Of a DNA stretch of 50,774 bases, positions 9,240-16,959 are shown in pieces. The position numbers and the translations under genes are program-made. The stretch is from the NCBI GenBank assembly GCA_025924495.1, contig JAICIG010000003.1, positions 1 through 50,774 of the forward strand, read 5' to 3'. The DNA is from Pirellulales bacterium. GTDB taxonomy: Bacteria > Planctomycetota > Planctomycetia > Pirellulales > JAICIG01. The stretch's first letter is position 1, and every line of letters begins with the position of its first letter. The notes under the pieces were generated by a model that saw only the letters and a program-made list of their open reading frames with translations, was not told where the DNA came from and did not search any database.

Positions 9240-10091
9240 TCAGCTCGACGCCAGATTCTCGATCCGCTCAATTTCGTCGGGAGTCAGGCGGAAATCGAAG
9301 ATGCCGAGATCGGCCCGCATGTGGTCGGCGCTCGTGGTGCCAGTCAAAGGCAGCATGCCGACGTCGAGCGCAAAGCGAAACGCAATTTGGCTGACCGTGC
9401 GGCCGTAGCGCCGAGCGATTTGCACGACCTCAGGGCGAGCCAGCGCGTCGCGGTTGGCGGTCAACAACGAGAAGCCCTGGTAAACAATTTCGTTGGCGCC
9501 GCAGAACGTTCGAACATCGCGGTCCCACTCTTGAATCGCGTAGCATCGATTTTGAACAAATGCTGGGCGGATGCGGCAGCGATTGCAGAGTAGCTCCAGT
9601 TGTCCGAGCGTGACGTTGCTGACGCCGAGCATCCGCACCCGACCGCTGTCGTGAATGGCTTCCATCGCTTTCCAGGCCGCCCAATCTTCGGACGCAAGAC
9701 CGTTTCGGACCGTCGGGCCATGCAACACGTAGGAATCGATCGTCGAGACTCCCAAATGCTCAAGTGAGCTGGCGAACGACTGCTCGACCTGCTCGGCAAC
9801 CGGCGCGTTGGGATCGTACGGCAGGCGATGGTCCTGCCCGCCGCGGAAAGTAAACTTCGTCTGCAGGAATAGGTCGTCTCGGCGAACGAGCCCGCGCTGG
9901 ATGGCGGCGGCGATCGCCTGCCCGACGGCCGCCTCGTAATAGTGCTTTCGCTGGTTGGCGGTATCGATGCCGCGAAAGCCTTGCTCTAGCGCCAGCTCAA
10001 CGAGTTGCTGCGTGCGGTCTTCTTTCCACGCGGTTCCATAGAGAAAGCGAGGGACCTGGCGCCCTGCGATGGTTAAAGTATCGGCGGGCAT
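9240..10091 (-). CDS. Aldo/keto reductase family protein
   Basis: 283 aa, NAD(P)H-dependent oxidoreductase of the (beta/alpha)8 AKR fold. The catalytic tetrad is recognisable: Asp in FRGIDTAN, Tyr in RKHYYEAAVG, Lys in LQTKFTF and His in SYVLHGPT. The late GMLPLTGTTS segment matches the cofactor-binding IPIPGT-type loop. ATG 10091 is preferred to the ATG six codons upstream (10109) because GGAGGA sits just ahead of it. A TATAAT hexamer on this strand at 10138-10133 lies about 42 bp upstream, without a convincing -35. It is 83 bp after the DinB-like gene on the same strand and may be co-transcribed with it. Substrate unknown. Confidence 0.9.
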   Translation of the reverse strand: MPADTLTIAGRQVPRFLYGTAWKEDRTQQLVELALEQGFRGIDTANQRKHYYEAAVGQAIAAAIQRGLVRRDDLFLQTKFTFRGGQDHRLPYDPNAPVAEQVEQSFASSLEHLGVSTIDSYVLHGPTVRNGLASEDWAAWKAMEAIHDSGRVRMLGVSNVTLGQLELLCNRCRIRPAFVQNRCYAIQEWDRDVRTFCGANEIVYQGFSLLTANRDALARPEVVQIARRYGRTVSQIAFRFALDVGMLPLTGTTSADHMRADLGIFDFRLTPDEIERIENLASS

Positions 10092-10174
10092 CGATTCCTC
10101 CGGCGGCATATGAGACCAAACCTCTCGAACGCATTATATGCATTATCGTCGAGGCGCGCCGAAGCAAGCCGGCC

Positions 10175-10756
10175 TTAGCTTCCACGCCTGGCGGCATCGA
10201 CCGAATAAGTCGGATCCGCTTCGCTCCAGGAGACGTCGCCGGAAGGTCCGTAGATCGTTGGAACGTGGGCGCCGGCTAGCCGCAGCCACGTTTGAACCTG
10301 CGTCCGATGGTGGCAAGTATGCAGCACTCGCCGCCAGAAGATCCAGATCCGCTGGCGCACCAAGCCGTCGAAAAACGGCCTCTCTGCCAGCCACCAGTCG
10401 GCCGTCGCCTGCGCCAGTTGCGGCAGGCGGCGCCTGGCCAGCGAGACGTACTTGTCGATGTACTGCACGACCTGCGGAGCTTCGCCTGGCGGCAGCAGCT
10501 CCTCCGCGGGCGGTTCGTCGAGGCCCGCGAACTGAGCGAAGAATCGCCGCTCGGAAAGGAGTTGGTGGACCATGATCGTGCGAATTGAGTTCGTCTTGTC
10601 GTGCGGCTTAAAGTCGATCAAGTCCTCGGGCACGGCCCGCCAGACGCTCGCCGTTTTGTTGGTCTCGCTCGCGTAGGTCATCAACACGTGCTGATACGCG
10701 GCGTCGGCCGACTCCGGCACTTCAGCGTCTGAGATGGCGACGAATTCGTAGTTCAT
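10175..10756 (-). CDS. DinB-like metal-binding four-helix protein
   Basis: 193 aa. The sequence has the three-histidine pattern of the DinB/YfiT superfamily: H64 in IMVHQLLSERRFF, then H146 and H150 in LHTCHHRTQVQTWLRLAG. These proteins are four-helix bundles that bind Zn or Ni; many act as thiol-dependent S-transferases, others are uncharacterised. ATG 10756 is chosen for its AGGAG eight bases upstream. A TTG nine codons earlier overlaps the preceding stop as TTGA but gives an unlikely N-terminus. It lies 23 bp after the Rid-family gene and was probably transcribed with it. Biochemical role unknown. Confidence 0.8.
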   Translation of the reverse strand: MNYEFVAISDAEVPESADAAYQHVLMTYASETNKTASVWRAVPEDLIDFKPHDKTNSIRTIMVHQLLSERRFFAQFAGLDEPPAEELLPPGEAPQVVQYIDKYVSLARRRLPQLAQATADWWLAERPFFDGLVRQRIWIFWRRVLHTCHHRTQVQTWLRLAGAHVPTIYGPSGDVSWSEADPTYSVDAARRGS

Positions 10757-10779
10757 GATTTCGCTCCTGCGCAAACGCC

Positions 10780-11169
10780 TCAATCCGCGACGACGGCATC
10801 GACTTCAATTTCGACGAGATGGTCGGGATTGATCAGGCGCCGGACTTCGACCATGGTGGCAGCGGGATTAACGCCGGCGAAAAACTCGCCATGGGCGCGG
10901 CCGATCTCCTCCCAACGGCTGATATCCGTGACGAACATCCGCGTGCGGACCACGTCCGCAAGGCCGGCGCCAACGTCTGCCAACGCCTTCTCGATCTTTT
11001 GCAAGATGTACGCCGTCTGCTTGTAAGCGTCTCCGGCCGCGACGGTGGTTCCATCGCTGTCCGAAGCAGTCGTGCCGGAAACAAAGACATGCCGTCCGAC
11101 GCGAACCGCGCGCGAGTAGCCCACCGTCTTTTCCCACGGCGTGCCGGTCGAAGAGGTTTGTCGTTCCAT
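10780..11169 (-). CDS. Rid family (YjgF/YER057c/UK114) protein
   Basis: 129 aa, the family's typical length. Family segments visible are VFVSGTTA, a QT..IL.KIE..L helix, DVVRTRMFVTDI, and NPAATMVEV followed by EIEVDAVV. Family members form trimers, and RidA itself hydrolyses reactive enamine/imine intermediates. The active-site Arg of RidA (the R in the usual PAR[ST] motif) is Ala here (PAAT, residue 104), so imine deaminase activity is doubtful and this is more likely another Rid subgroup. AGAGGA lies about ten bases before the start. It follows the RNA-ligase stop by 71 bp on the same strand. Confidence 0.88.
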   Translation of the reverse strand: MERQTSSTGTPWEKTVGYSRAVRVGRHVFVSGTTASDSDGTTVAAGDAYKQTAYILQKIEKALADVGAGLADVVRTRMFVTDISRWEEIGRAHGEFFAGVNPAATMVEVRRLINPDHLVEIEVDAVVAD

Positions 11170-11240
11170 GATGAATCGGTCCTCTGTGGAGTCCTATCGC
11201 GTCGGAGTAGATGTCGAAACATTTCGGAACAGATCATCGA

Positions 11241-12590
11241 TTATAGTCTTGGATCTACCGGCTCGCTCTCCAAGGCCAACACGCCGAAGACGCACTCGTG
11301 TATGCGGCGGAGCGGTTCGCGGCGGACGAACCGCTCCAAGCTTTCGATCCCGAGGGCAAACTCTCGCAGGGCGAGCGACCGTTTATGGCCGAGACCGCGA
11401 GAGCGGAGCCGGGCGAGGTTGTCGTCGACATCGTATTCAGCGCCGTAGATGATTCGCAAGTACTCGGGGCCGCGGCACTTCACGGCGGGCTGGGCTAATC
11501 CTTTCGGACCGCGGAAGATGAACTCGCGCGGTTTGACGACCACCCCTTCGCCGCCGCGAGCGGTCAGTTCCGTCCACCAATCGACGCCCTGCGACTGGCT
11601 GGTAGCATCGGTCAAATCGACAGTTATGTATGGCGTGGCCAGCAGCAATTGCGGATCCTCGCGGCAGATCGCCGCCAGCGTTTCCATGTGCCACTGATGA
11701 GGCTTTGCAACGTGGACCTCTCCTTCGCTGGCCAGCAAGTGAAACGGCGCCAGCTTCAGGTCGTCGAGCGATTCGACCGGCCAGCAATACTGCCGATATG
11801 CGGCGACGAACCTTTCGATGTTCTCCGTTCGTCGGCGATAGCTCGAGACTGCTATAGCGAGTTGTTCGCTCGCTTCGCCGTTCAGTCGGGCCGCGGTCTG
11901 CTCGAGCAACGCGACGGCCTGTGGCAGCGAAGCCCGGCCTGCGGCTCCGACCGCGGCGTACTGGCTGCGCAATAGTTCCTGCGCCTTGGCCGACCAGGGC
12001 ATCAATTCGCAGTCGAGGCAAACCCACGCCGTCTGGAACGTCTCCCAAAAGTGCGATCGGCCAAGCGCCCCGCGAAGGCGGTCCAAGAACCGCCGCTCGA
12101 GTTCCGCGTCGTTGAAAAATCGCCGGCCGGTGCGCGTGTAAACGATGCCGGTTTCGCCTGCCACCACGCCGAATCGCTCGCGGGCTGCGTCTTCATCACG
12201 GCAGACAACCACGACGGCCCGCGACCCCATGTGCTTCTCTTCGCACACCACGGCCGGGCAGCACTGACTGCGATAGTAGGCGAAGGCCTCGGCCGGATGC
12301 TCGAGCAGGCCGGCGCGCTGGGTCGTTTCGGTCGGCGACATCGTCGGCGGCAAATAGACGAGCCACTTCGGATCGGCGGCGAAGCGGCTCATTACCTCCC
12401 AGGCCGCCGCGGCATTTTCTTCGCGCACGGTGACGCTTCCCCGCAGGCGCGTCGAAATGATTCGCTTACCGATGACGTCTTCGGCGTCGAGCACGTCGTC
12501 GTGCCGCTGTTGCGACGAGAGCGAGGGGGGCTTGTTGGTCCTCGGGCAAAAATGGTCGAGCAGGCTCACAGTACGTCGCGTTAGCATCAA
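11241..12590 (-). CDS. pnkp: RNA ligase part of Pnkp, in +1 frame to the kinase-phosphatase
   Basis: This open frame (449 aa) carries the ATP-dependent RNA ligase (adenylyltransferase) module of bacterial Pnkp. Motif I is CEEKHMGSRAVV with the AMP-accepting Lys119. Further motifs are YTRTGRRFF, CLDCELMPW (motif III type), GGEGVVVKP (motif IV) and VKCRGPEYLRIIYG (motif V). Homology to Pnkp starts near residue 23 (SLSSQQRHDDVLDAEDVIGKR), while residues 1-22 are the out-of-frame shadow of the upstream module, so the ATG at 12590 is probably not a natural start. Deleting one base in the C6 run at 12525-12530 joins both modules into an 867-aa protein, close to the roughly 870 aa of the clostridial enzyme. 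The ligase motifs are intact, which suggests a recent lesion, a sequence error, or recoding. Confidence 0.85.
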   Translation of the reverse strand: MMLTRRTVSLLDHFCPRTNKPPSLSSQQRHDDVLDAEDVIGKRIISTRLRGSVTVREENAAAAWEVMSRFAADPKWLVYLPPTMSPTETTQRAGLLEHPAEAFAYYRSQCCPAVVCEEKHMGSRAVVVVCRDEDAARERFGVVAGETGIVYTRTGRRFFNDAELERRFLDRLRGALGRSHFWETFQTAWVCLDCELMPWSAKAQELLRSQYAAVGAAGRASLPQAVALLEQTAARLNGEASEQLAIAVSSYRRRTENIERFVAAYRQYCWPVESLDDLKLAPFHLLASEGEVHVAKPHQWHMETLAAICREDPQLLLATPYITVDLTDATSQSQGVDWWTELTARGGEGVVVKPREFIFRGPKGLAQPAVKCRGPEYLRIIYGAEYDVDDNLARLRSRGLGHKRSLALREFALGIESLERFVRREPLRRIHECVFGVLALESEPVDPRL

Positions 12591-13845
12591 CGGAGACGAA
12601 CTCGAGTTCCGGATATCGCAATGCAGTCAGCTTGCCGCCAAACACGCAGCCGGTATCGACGTTGACGGTGCGGTTGAGCCATTCGGGCTCGGGCACGGGC
12701 GTGTGGCCGTAGACCACCATCGCCGAGCCGCGATACTCGGCGGCCCAATTGAAGCGAACCGGCAGACCGAACTCATCGGTTTCGCCCGTCGTTTCGCCAT
12801 ACAGGGCGAACTCGCGCACTTTGCCCGAGCCGCGCCCTTGCATCTCTGCTTTCATGCCGGCGTGAGCCACAACGAGCTTGCCGTCGTCGAGCACGTAGTG
12901 GCTGACGAGCCCGTCGAGAAAGTCGGCCAGCTCTCGGCAGAACGGCTCGCGCACATCGTCCGGCAGGGCGTTGATCTCGTCGAGCGTGGCGGCCAGTCCA
13001 TGCGAGATCCGCACGTCTTTGCCGCGCAACTTGCGCAGCAGCTTCATGTCGTGGTTGCCCGGCACGCACAACGCGGCGCCAGCCGCAACCATGTTGCGCA
13101 CGATTCGCACGGTATCGAGCACTCGCGGGCCGCGGTCCACCAGATCGCCAACAAACGCCGCTTTGCGCCCTGCGGGATGGCGATAGACGACGTCGCCCCA
13201 CAGCGCGTTCGATTCGCCCTGGGGGATCGCTTCATAGCCAAGTCGTGCGAGCAATGCTTCCAGTTCGTCGCAGCAGCCGTGAACGTCGCCGATGATGTCG
13301 AATGGGCCATGCTCCATTCGCCGGTCGTTCCACAGCGGAACCCGTTCGACGACCGCCGCCTCGATCTCTTCGACGCTCTCCATGACAAAGACGTGCCGGA
13401 ACTCTTCGCGTTTAAGCGCTTTGAGCGAGCGCCGCAGCTGCGATCGCTGCTGGCGGACGACATGCGGCCCGAAATCGCGATCGGGGCGTACACGGTTCCG
13501 CGCATGGCAAATCGCCTCGGGCAGGTCGAACACGATGGCCGTCGGCAGGCAGTGATACTTGCGAGCCAATTGCACGAGCGGAGCGCGAGACTCCGGCTGG
13601 ACGTTCGTCGCATCGACGACCGTCAGCCTGCCGAGCGCCAACCGTTTGGCCGCAATGAAATACAGCACCTCGAAGGCGTCTTTGGTCGCCGCCTGATCGT
13701 TTTCGTTGTCGCTTACCAGTCCGCGGCAATAGTCGCTCGACAGCACTTCGCTCGGCAGGAAATGTCGGCGCGCGAACGTGCTCTTGCCCGAGCCGCTGGG
13801 GCCGATGAGAACGACGAGGGAGAGGCCGGGGATTTCGATTTTCAT
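12466..13845 (-). CDS. pnkp: Polynucleotide kinase-phosphatase part of Pnkp (frameshifted 3' end)
   Basis: Repairs RNA ends: the kinase phosphorylates 5'-OH and the phosphatase removes 2',3'-cyclic and 3'-phosphates. Kinase: P-loop GPSGSGKST (15-23), SSDYCR and VVDATNV. Binuclear metallophosphatase: IIGDVHGCCDE (186-190), GDLVDRGP (233-240), PGNHD (263-266), VAHAG (328-330) and VYGHTP (379-383). Family-like sequence ends at EDQQAP (residue 440); the next 19 residues (LALVATAARRRARRRRRHR) are a frameshift tail. It overlaps the ligase frame by 125 bp. The start ATG gives the normal beta strand before the P-loop and is 18 bp after the upstream nucleotidyltransferase stop, so it is the last gene of the hen1 operon. 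Confidence 0.9.
   Translation of the reverse strand: MKIEIPGLSLVVLIGPSGSGKSTFARRHFLPSEVLSSDYCRGLVSDNENDQAATKDAFEVLYFIAAKRLALGRLTVVDATNVQPESRAPLVQLARKYHCLPTAIVFDLPEAICHARNRVRPDRDFGPHVVRQQRSQLRRSLKALKREEFRHVFVMESVEEIEAAVVERVPLWNDRRMEHGPFDIIGDVHGCCDELEALLARLGYEAIPQGESNALWGDVVYRHPAGRKAAFVGDLVDRGPRVLDTVRIVRNMVAAGAALCVPGNHDMKLLRKLRGKDVRISHGLAATLDEINALPDDVREPFCRELADFLDGLVSHYVLDDGKLVVAHAGMKAEMQGRGSGKVREFALYGETTGETDEFGLPVRFNWAAEYRGSAMVVYGHTPVPEPEWLNRTVNVDTGCVFGGKLTALRYPELEFVSVDANATYCEPARPFLPEDQQAPLALVATAARRRARRRRRHR
12525..12530 (-). other. C6 frameshift site within pnkp
   Basis: Six consecutive C on the coding strand (GCC CCC CTC). The kinase-phosphatase frame continues out of register from here, while the ligase frame is one base further on. 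Removing one C gives QQAPSLSSQQRHDD, in smooth agreement with the expected protein. CCC-C is also a known type of +1 slippage site for tRNA-Pro, so programmed frameshifting is possible. A homopolymer error or a natural single-base insertion is equally consistent. Confidence 0.75.
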
Positions 13846-13863
13846 GCTGTCTTATGAGTCGAG

Positions 13864-14625
13864 TCACAAACGGGAGCAAGCACTCAAGCGAATTTGCACT
13901 AGAAGATCGTTGAGCGTCTCCGCCCCCGCGGCGGCCTCTGGCAACTTACTTTCCGCGTGAGCCTGCTCCAGTCGCGCCAATAGGCGTTCGTACTCCCGCT
14001 GGTGAAACTTAAGATCGTTTCCCTCCAGCCGACCTTTTTCGGGGCCGCAGGTCTTGCGTTCGATCAATTCGGCCAGGTAGGGCAGCTTGGCCGTTTCATT
14101 GAGGCGAACCAGATTCGCTTCGACCTCGCCGGTCTGCATCAAGTGAATGCCGGTCAACAGCACGCGGTAGACGTAAAGCAGCGGCTTCACGCGCGGCGGT
14201 TCTTCTTTCTGGAACAGCTTCCACTGCGTGGCGGCGAAGCCCAGATAGTGGTGTGCGTGATGCCGCGTGATGCAATTCTTTGCGATCTCCTTGAGCGCGG
14301 CGTGCTCCGGCGTCGTGTGAACGACGAGGGGCGAGAAAACTTGTTCCAGCACGTAGCCATTCTTCTTTAACATCAGGCCGAAGAACTTTTTGGCGTCGTG
14401 CGTGACGAGATCGATCTCAAGTCCATCATGGACGCCCGACTTCTCGACGGTCTCCTCGGCGACCTTGAGCCCGACGACTTCTCGTAGCGGCAGGAGATGC
14501 ACGCCGCGCAGATCGTAGTCGGAATCGGGCGACGGAAACCCGTACAGGTGCGCTCCGCTGATCGTCGCGAACAGCAACGGATAGGGATGCTCATCGACTT
14601 GTCTTTTCAGCCGCTCGTCAATCAT
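13864..14625 (-). CDS. Polymerase-beta-superfamily nucleotidyltransferase (NTase A)
   Basis: 253 aa. The nucleotidyltransferase signature is complete: SGAHLYGFPSPDSDYDLRG supplies the Ser-Gly turn and the metal-binding pair D36/D38, and a third carboxylate D72 lies in GLEIDLVTHD. Helical C-terminal sequence follows (ITRHHAHHYLGFAATQWKLF and beyond). It resembles the COG3541/YcgL type of predicted nucleotidyltransferase; no member of that group has a function I can cite. Its ATG overlaps the stop of the upstream NTase gene (ATGA, 14622-14625), and pnkp begins 18 bp after its stop, so it is co-expressed with hen1 and pnkp. A role in adding nucleotides to broken RNA, or in modifying a protein or RNA target, is inferred only from this context. 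Confidence 0.85.
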   Translation of the reverse strand: MIDERLKRQVDEHPYPLLFATISGAHLYGFPSPDSDYDLRGVHLLPLREVVGLKVAEETVEKSGVHDGLEIDLVTHDAKKFFGLMLKKNGYVLEQVFSPLVVHTTPEHAALKEIAKNCITRHHAHHYLGFAATQWKLFQKEEPPRVKPLLYVYRVLLTGIHLMQTGEVEANLVRLNETAKLPYLAELIERKTCGPEKGRLEGNDLKFHQREYERLLARLEQAHAESKLPEAAAGAETLNDLLVQIRLSACSRL

Positions 14626-15578
14626 GGAAGTCCCTCCTCCGCCGCGCAGCGACGAGCCCGCACGAGAAACGCGTTGGCCTTCTCATAATCGGGCCGCTCG
14701 GGCAGCCTGGTGGCCGCCAGAGCCTCATCAAACTCGCGATGCAACGATACTCGCCATTGTTCGGTCTCTTCCCAGTTAATTTCGCCGCGGCGGATTGCCA
14801 GCAGTTGGTCGCGATGTTGGCCGACCTGCACTGGCACGAAGCCGTGGCGAAGCACCTCGATGCCCGACAGCAACAGCCGGAGCAAGTGCATCACGTGCTT
14901 CCACTTCACTTGGCCGTGGTTGCGAATATCGGCTTGCATCTTCTTGAACTGCGACGCCACGTAGCCGTTGTAGGTCTGGTAAACCAGCCGCGAGAGAAAG
15001 CTCGCGCGCATCGCGAGCAGTTCTTCGGCCAGCGGCGTCGCCGTTTCGACCAATGGAGAATAGAGGCATTCGAGCACGTTCGGGTTCGCCTTCAACGCCA
15101 TCACGACAAACTTCTGCAGCTCCCAATAGGCTTCCTGCGTTTCCTCGTTTTCGAGTTGCTCGGGCACGCCGAATAGCGACCAATGCTGCTCGGCGGGCGG
15201 CAGGTAAATGCCCCGGCGGTCGACGTCCGATTCATCGCCTGCCAGCCCGAACGCTTGCGAACCGACAATGCAGCGGTAGATCACGCGTTCGTACAAGTTC
15301 ACACGGCCGGCAGTGACAGAGGCATCGCCGATCGTGTGTTCCTTATATTGGGCCAACAGCATCACGTCGCACGGCTCAAGCGGGGCCTCGAGACCGTCGA
15401 GAAACCGCACCCAGTAGGCGTGTTCCAGGTCGGGCGGCGCCTTGAGCACGATGCACACGGAGCCTCGGGGGTGCAGCACACGGCCCTGCTCGCCCAAGAC
15501 ATCAACCAGCGCAACGACCTGCGTGCCGGCCGAAAAGATCAGATTCGAGTGATGATGCACACGATCAGCCACGTTCAA
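14622..15578 (-). CDS. Nucleotidyltransferase-like protein, probably degenerate (NTase B)
   Basis: 318 aa. Residues 1-95 form an extra beta-rich N-terminal region (GTQVVALVDVLGEQGRVLHPRG...) absent from NTase A. The nucleotidyltransferase motif follows as IVGSQAFGLAGDESDVDRRG with D118/D120. Aligning the following helix by eye with NTase A (KFVVMALKANPNVLECLYSPL against KFFGLMLKKNGYVLEQVFSPL) puts Gln148 at the third catalytic Asp, so activity may be reduced or lost. The two NTases are clearly paralogous and may form a pair. The start overlaps the hen1 stop by 14 bp and the stop overlaps the NTase A start by four, fixing it inside the RNA-repair operon. Function unknown. Confidence 0.83.
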   Translation of the reverse strand: MNVADRVHHHSNLIFSAGTQVVALVDVLGEQGRVLHPRGSVCIVLKAPPDLEHAYWVRFLDGLEAPLEPCDVMLLAQYKEHTIGDASVTAGRVNLYERVIYRCIVGSQAFGLAGDESDVDRRGIYLPPAEQHWSLFGVPEQLENEETQEAYWELQKFVVMALKANPNVLECLYSPLVETATPLAEELLAMRASFLSRLVYQTYNGYVASQFKKMQADIRNHGQVKWKHVMHLLRLLLSGIEVLRHGFVPVQVGQHRDQLLAIRRGEINWEETEQWRVSLHREFDEALAATRLPERPDYEKANAFLVRARRCAAEEGLP

Positions 15579-16959
15579 ACACCCCCATCTGCGTCGGCGC
15601 GCCGAGCGTCTCGCTTTCAGGGCCGACCGGCGAAAAGCGTACGTTGTAGTTGTAGCGGCGTGCGACGCCGATGGCCCAGCGCTGGAATTCCTCGCGCGTC
15701 CACTCGAAGCGATGGTCGGGATGCCGGAGCCGGCCGGCAGGCAAGGTCGGCCAGGTAATGTTGTATTCGCGGTTGGGGGTCGTGAGCACCACGACGCCAG
15801 GCCGGGCGAACTCGAACAATACGCGTTCGAAGGATGCCAGCCGCGGCGGGTCGAGATGCTCGATCACTTCGACCACGGCCGCCGCGTCGAACCCGGCAAG
15901 CCGCTGATCGCGATAGACGAGCGAACCGTGCAACAGCCGCAATCGTGCGGCCTGCTTCTCGGGCAGCCGGTCGAGCTTCAGTCGCTTGTGCGCTCCTTCG
16001 AGCGAGCGGATCGAGACGTCGAGTCCGACGATCTCCTCGAACTGGCGATCCTTCAGCAAGGCACGCAGCAGCTTCCCTTCGCCGCAGCCGAGATCGAGCA
16101 CGCGTTTTGCTTGCGACGAACGCAATGCCGCTACAACGGCGCCCAGCCGCTGGTCGTTCAGGCTCAGCGGTTTCTCGAGCGCCAGTTCCTGTTCGTCGGC
16201 CGGCCGCTCGTCGTCTTCTTCCGGCGCCTCCTCCTCGACGAGCCGCGCGAGGGCCTGCCGGTAGAGGCTCGATTGGAAACGCAGATAGCGCTTCGCGATC
16301 TCCTCCTTCTCGGGATGGCTGCCGAGCCAACTTTGTCCTTTGTCGAGCAGTTTTTCGAGTTCGTCGTCGCCGACGTAATAGTGCTTCTGGTTATCGAAGA
16401 CCGGAATCAACACGTACAGGTGCGCAAGCAACTCGGCGAGCCTTTTGGTTCCGCTGACCGTGACCGAAAAATAGGGACTATCGCCCCACTCGGGAAACCG
16501 CTCGTCGAGCGGCTGCCGGACGGCTTCGACGGCGTAGCCCAGCGGCTCGAACAATCGGTGCAAAAAACCTTCGCCGCCACGCACGGGCAGCACGTCGATC
16601 CGGGCCGACAGCGGCAGCGGCGCGGCAGCCAACTCGGGGCGGTCTTTGCATCTGCCTTGCAGCGCCGAGCCGAAGACTTGCGAGATCGCCACGCTCATGA
16701 ACGAGGAGGCGGCATACGGCCGATCGTTGACGTAGTGCGCCAGCGACGAACCTTGGGCAAACCGCTTGCCGCGCACCATGCCGATGGGGTCGACATCCAG
16801 CAGGAGACACGCCGCGCAGCAGTCGACGCCACACTCGGGGTAAAAGACATGCGCCTTCCCGAAGCTCATGTCGAAGCTTTGAAAACGCTGGGGATGCTTG
16901 TGCAGCAGGAAACCCAGGTCGGTTGCGGGCTGGTGGTTTGTGGCGATGGTGAGGAGCAT
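15565..16959 (-). CDS. hen1: 3'-terminal RNA ribose 2'-O-methyltransferase Hen1
   Basis: 464 aa, the length of bacterial Hen1. It methylates the 2'-OH of the 3'-terminal nucleotide at a break before Pnkp seals it, protecting the repaired RNA from being cut again. The N-terminal half (MLLTIATNHQPATDLGFLLH..., 1-240) is the Hen1-N region, which in studied systems binds Pnkp and activates its ligase. An acidic linker (EEEAPEEDDE) leads to the methyltransferase: SAM loop VLDLGCGEGKLL (287-298), GLDVS, and the metal-binding set E364, E367, H368 (EVIEHLD) and H416 (HPDHRFEW), with the same spacing as the clostridial Hen1 metal site. First gene of a four-gene operon. The ATG gives the family's usual MLLTI start. 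Confidence 0.95.
   Translation of the reverse strand: MLLTIATNHQPATDLGFLLHKHPQRFQSFDMSFGKAHVFYPECGVDCCAACLLLDVDPIGMVRGKRFAQGSSLAHYVNDRPYAASSFMSVAISQVFGSALQGRCKDRPELAAAPLPLSARIDVLPVRGGEGFLHRLFEPLGYAVEAVRQPLDERFPEWGDSPYFSVTVSGTKRLAELLAHLYVLIPVFDNQKHYYVGDDELEKLLDKGQSWLGSHPEKEEIAKRYLRFQSSLYRQALARLVEEEAPEEDDERPADEQELALEKPLSLNDQRLGAVVAALRSSQAKRVLDLGCGEGKLLRALLKDRQFEEIVGLDVSIRSLEGAHKRLKLDRLPEKQAARLRLLHGSLVYRDQRLAGFDAAAVVEVIEHLDPPRLASFERVLFEFARPGVVVLTTPNREYNITWPTLPAGRLRHPDHRFEWTREEFQRWAIGVARRYNYNVRFSPVGPESETLGAPTQMGVFERG

Noticed and set aside
11169..12590. Ligase frame as an independent gene with its own start at 12590
   Set aside because: Residues 1-22 are the out-of-frame copy of the kinase-phosphatase end, and no good ribosome binding site was seen; the one-base frameshift explanation fits better, though not proven.
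12430..13857. 475-codon plus-strand open frame antisense to the Pnkp kinase-phosphatase
   Set aside because: The minus strand carries all family motifs; the plus translation is His/Arg/Val-rich mirror sequence typical of high-GC antisense frames.
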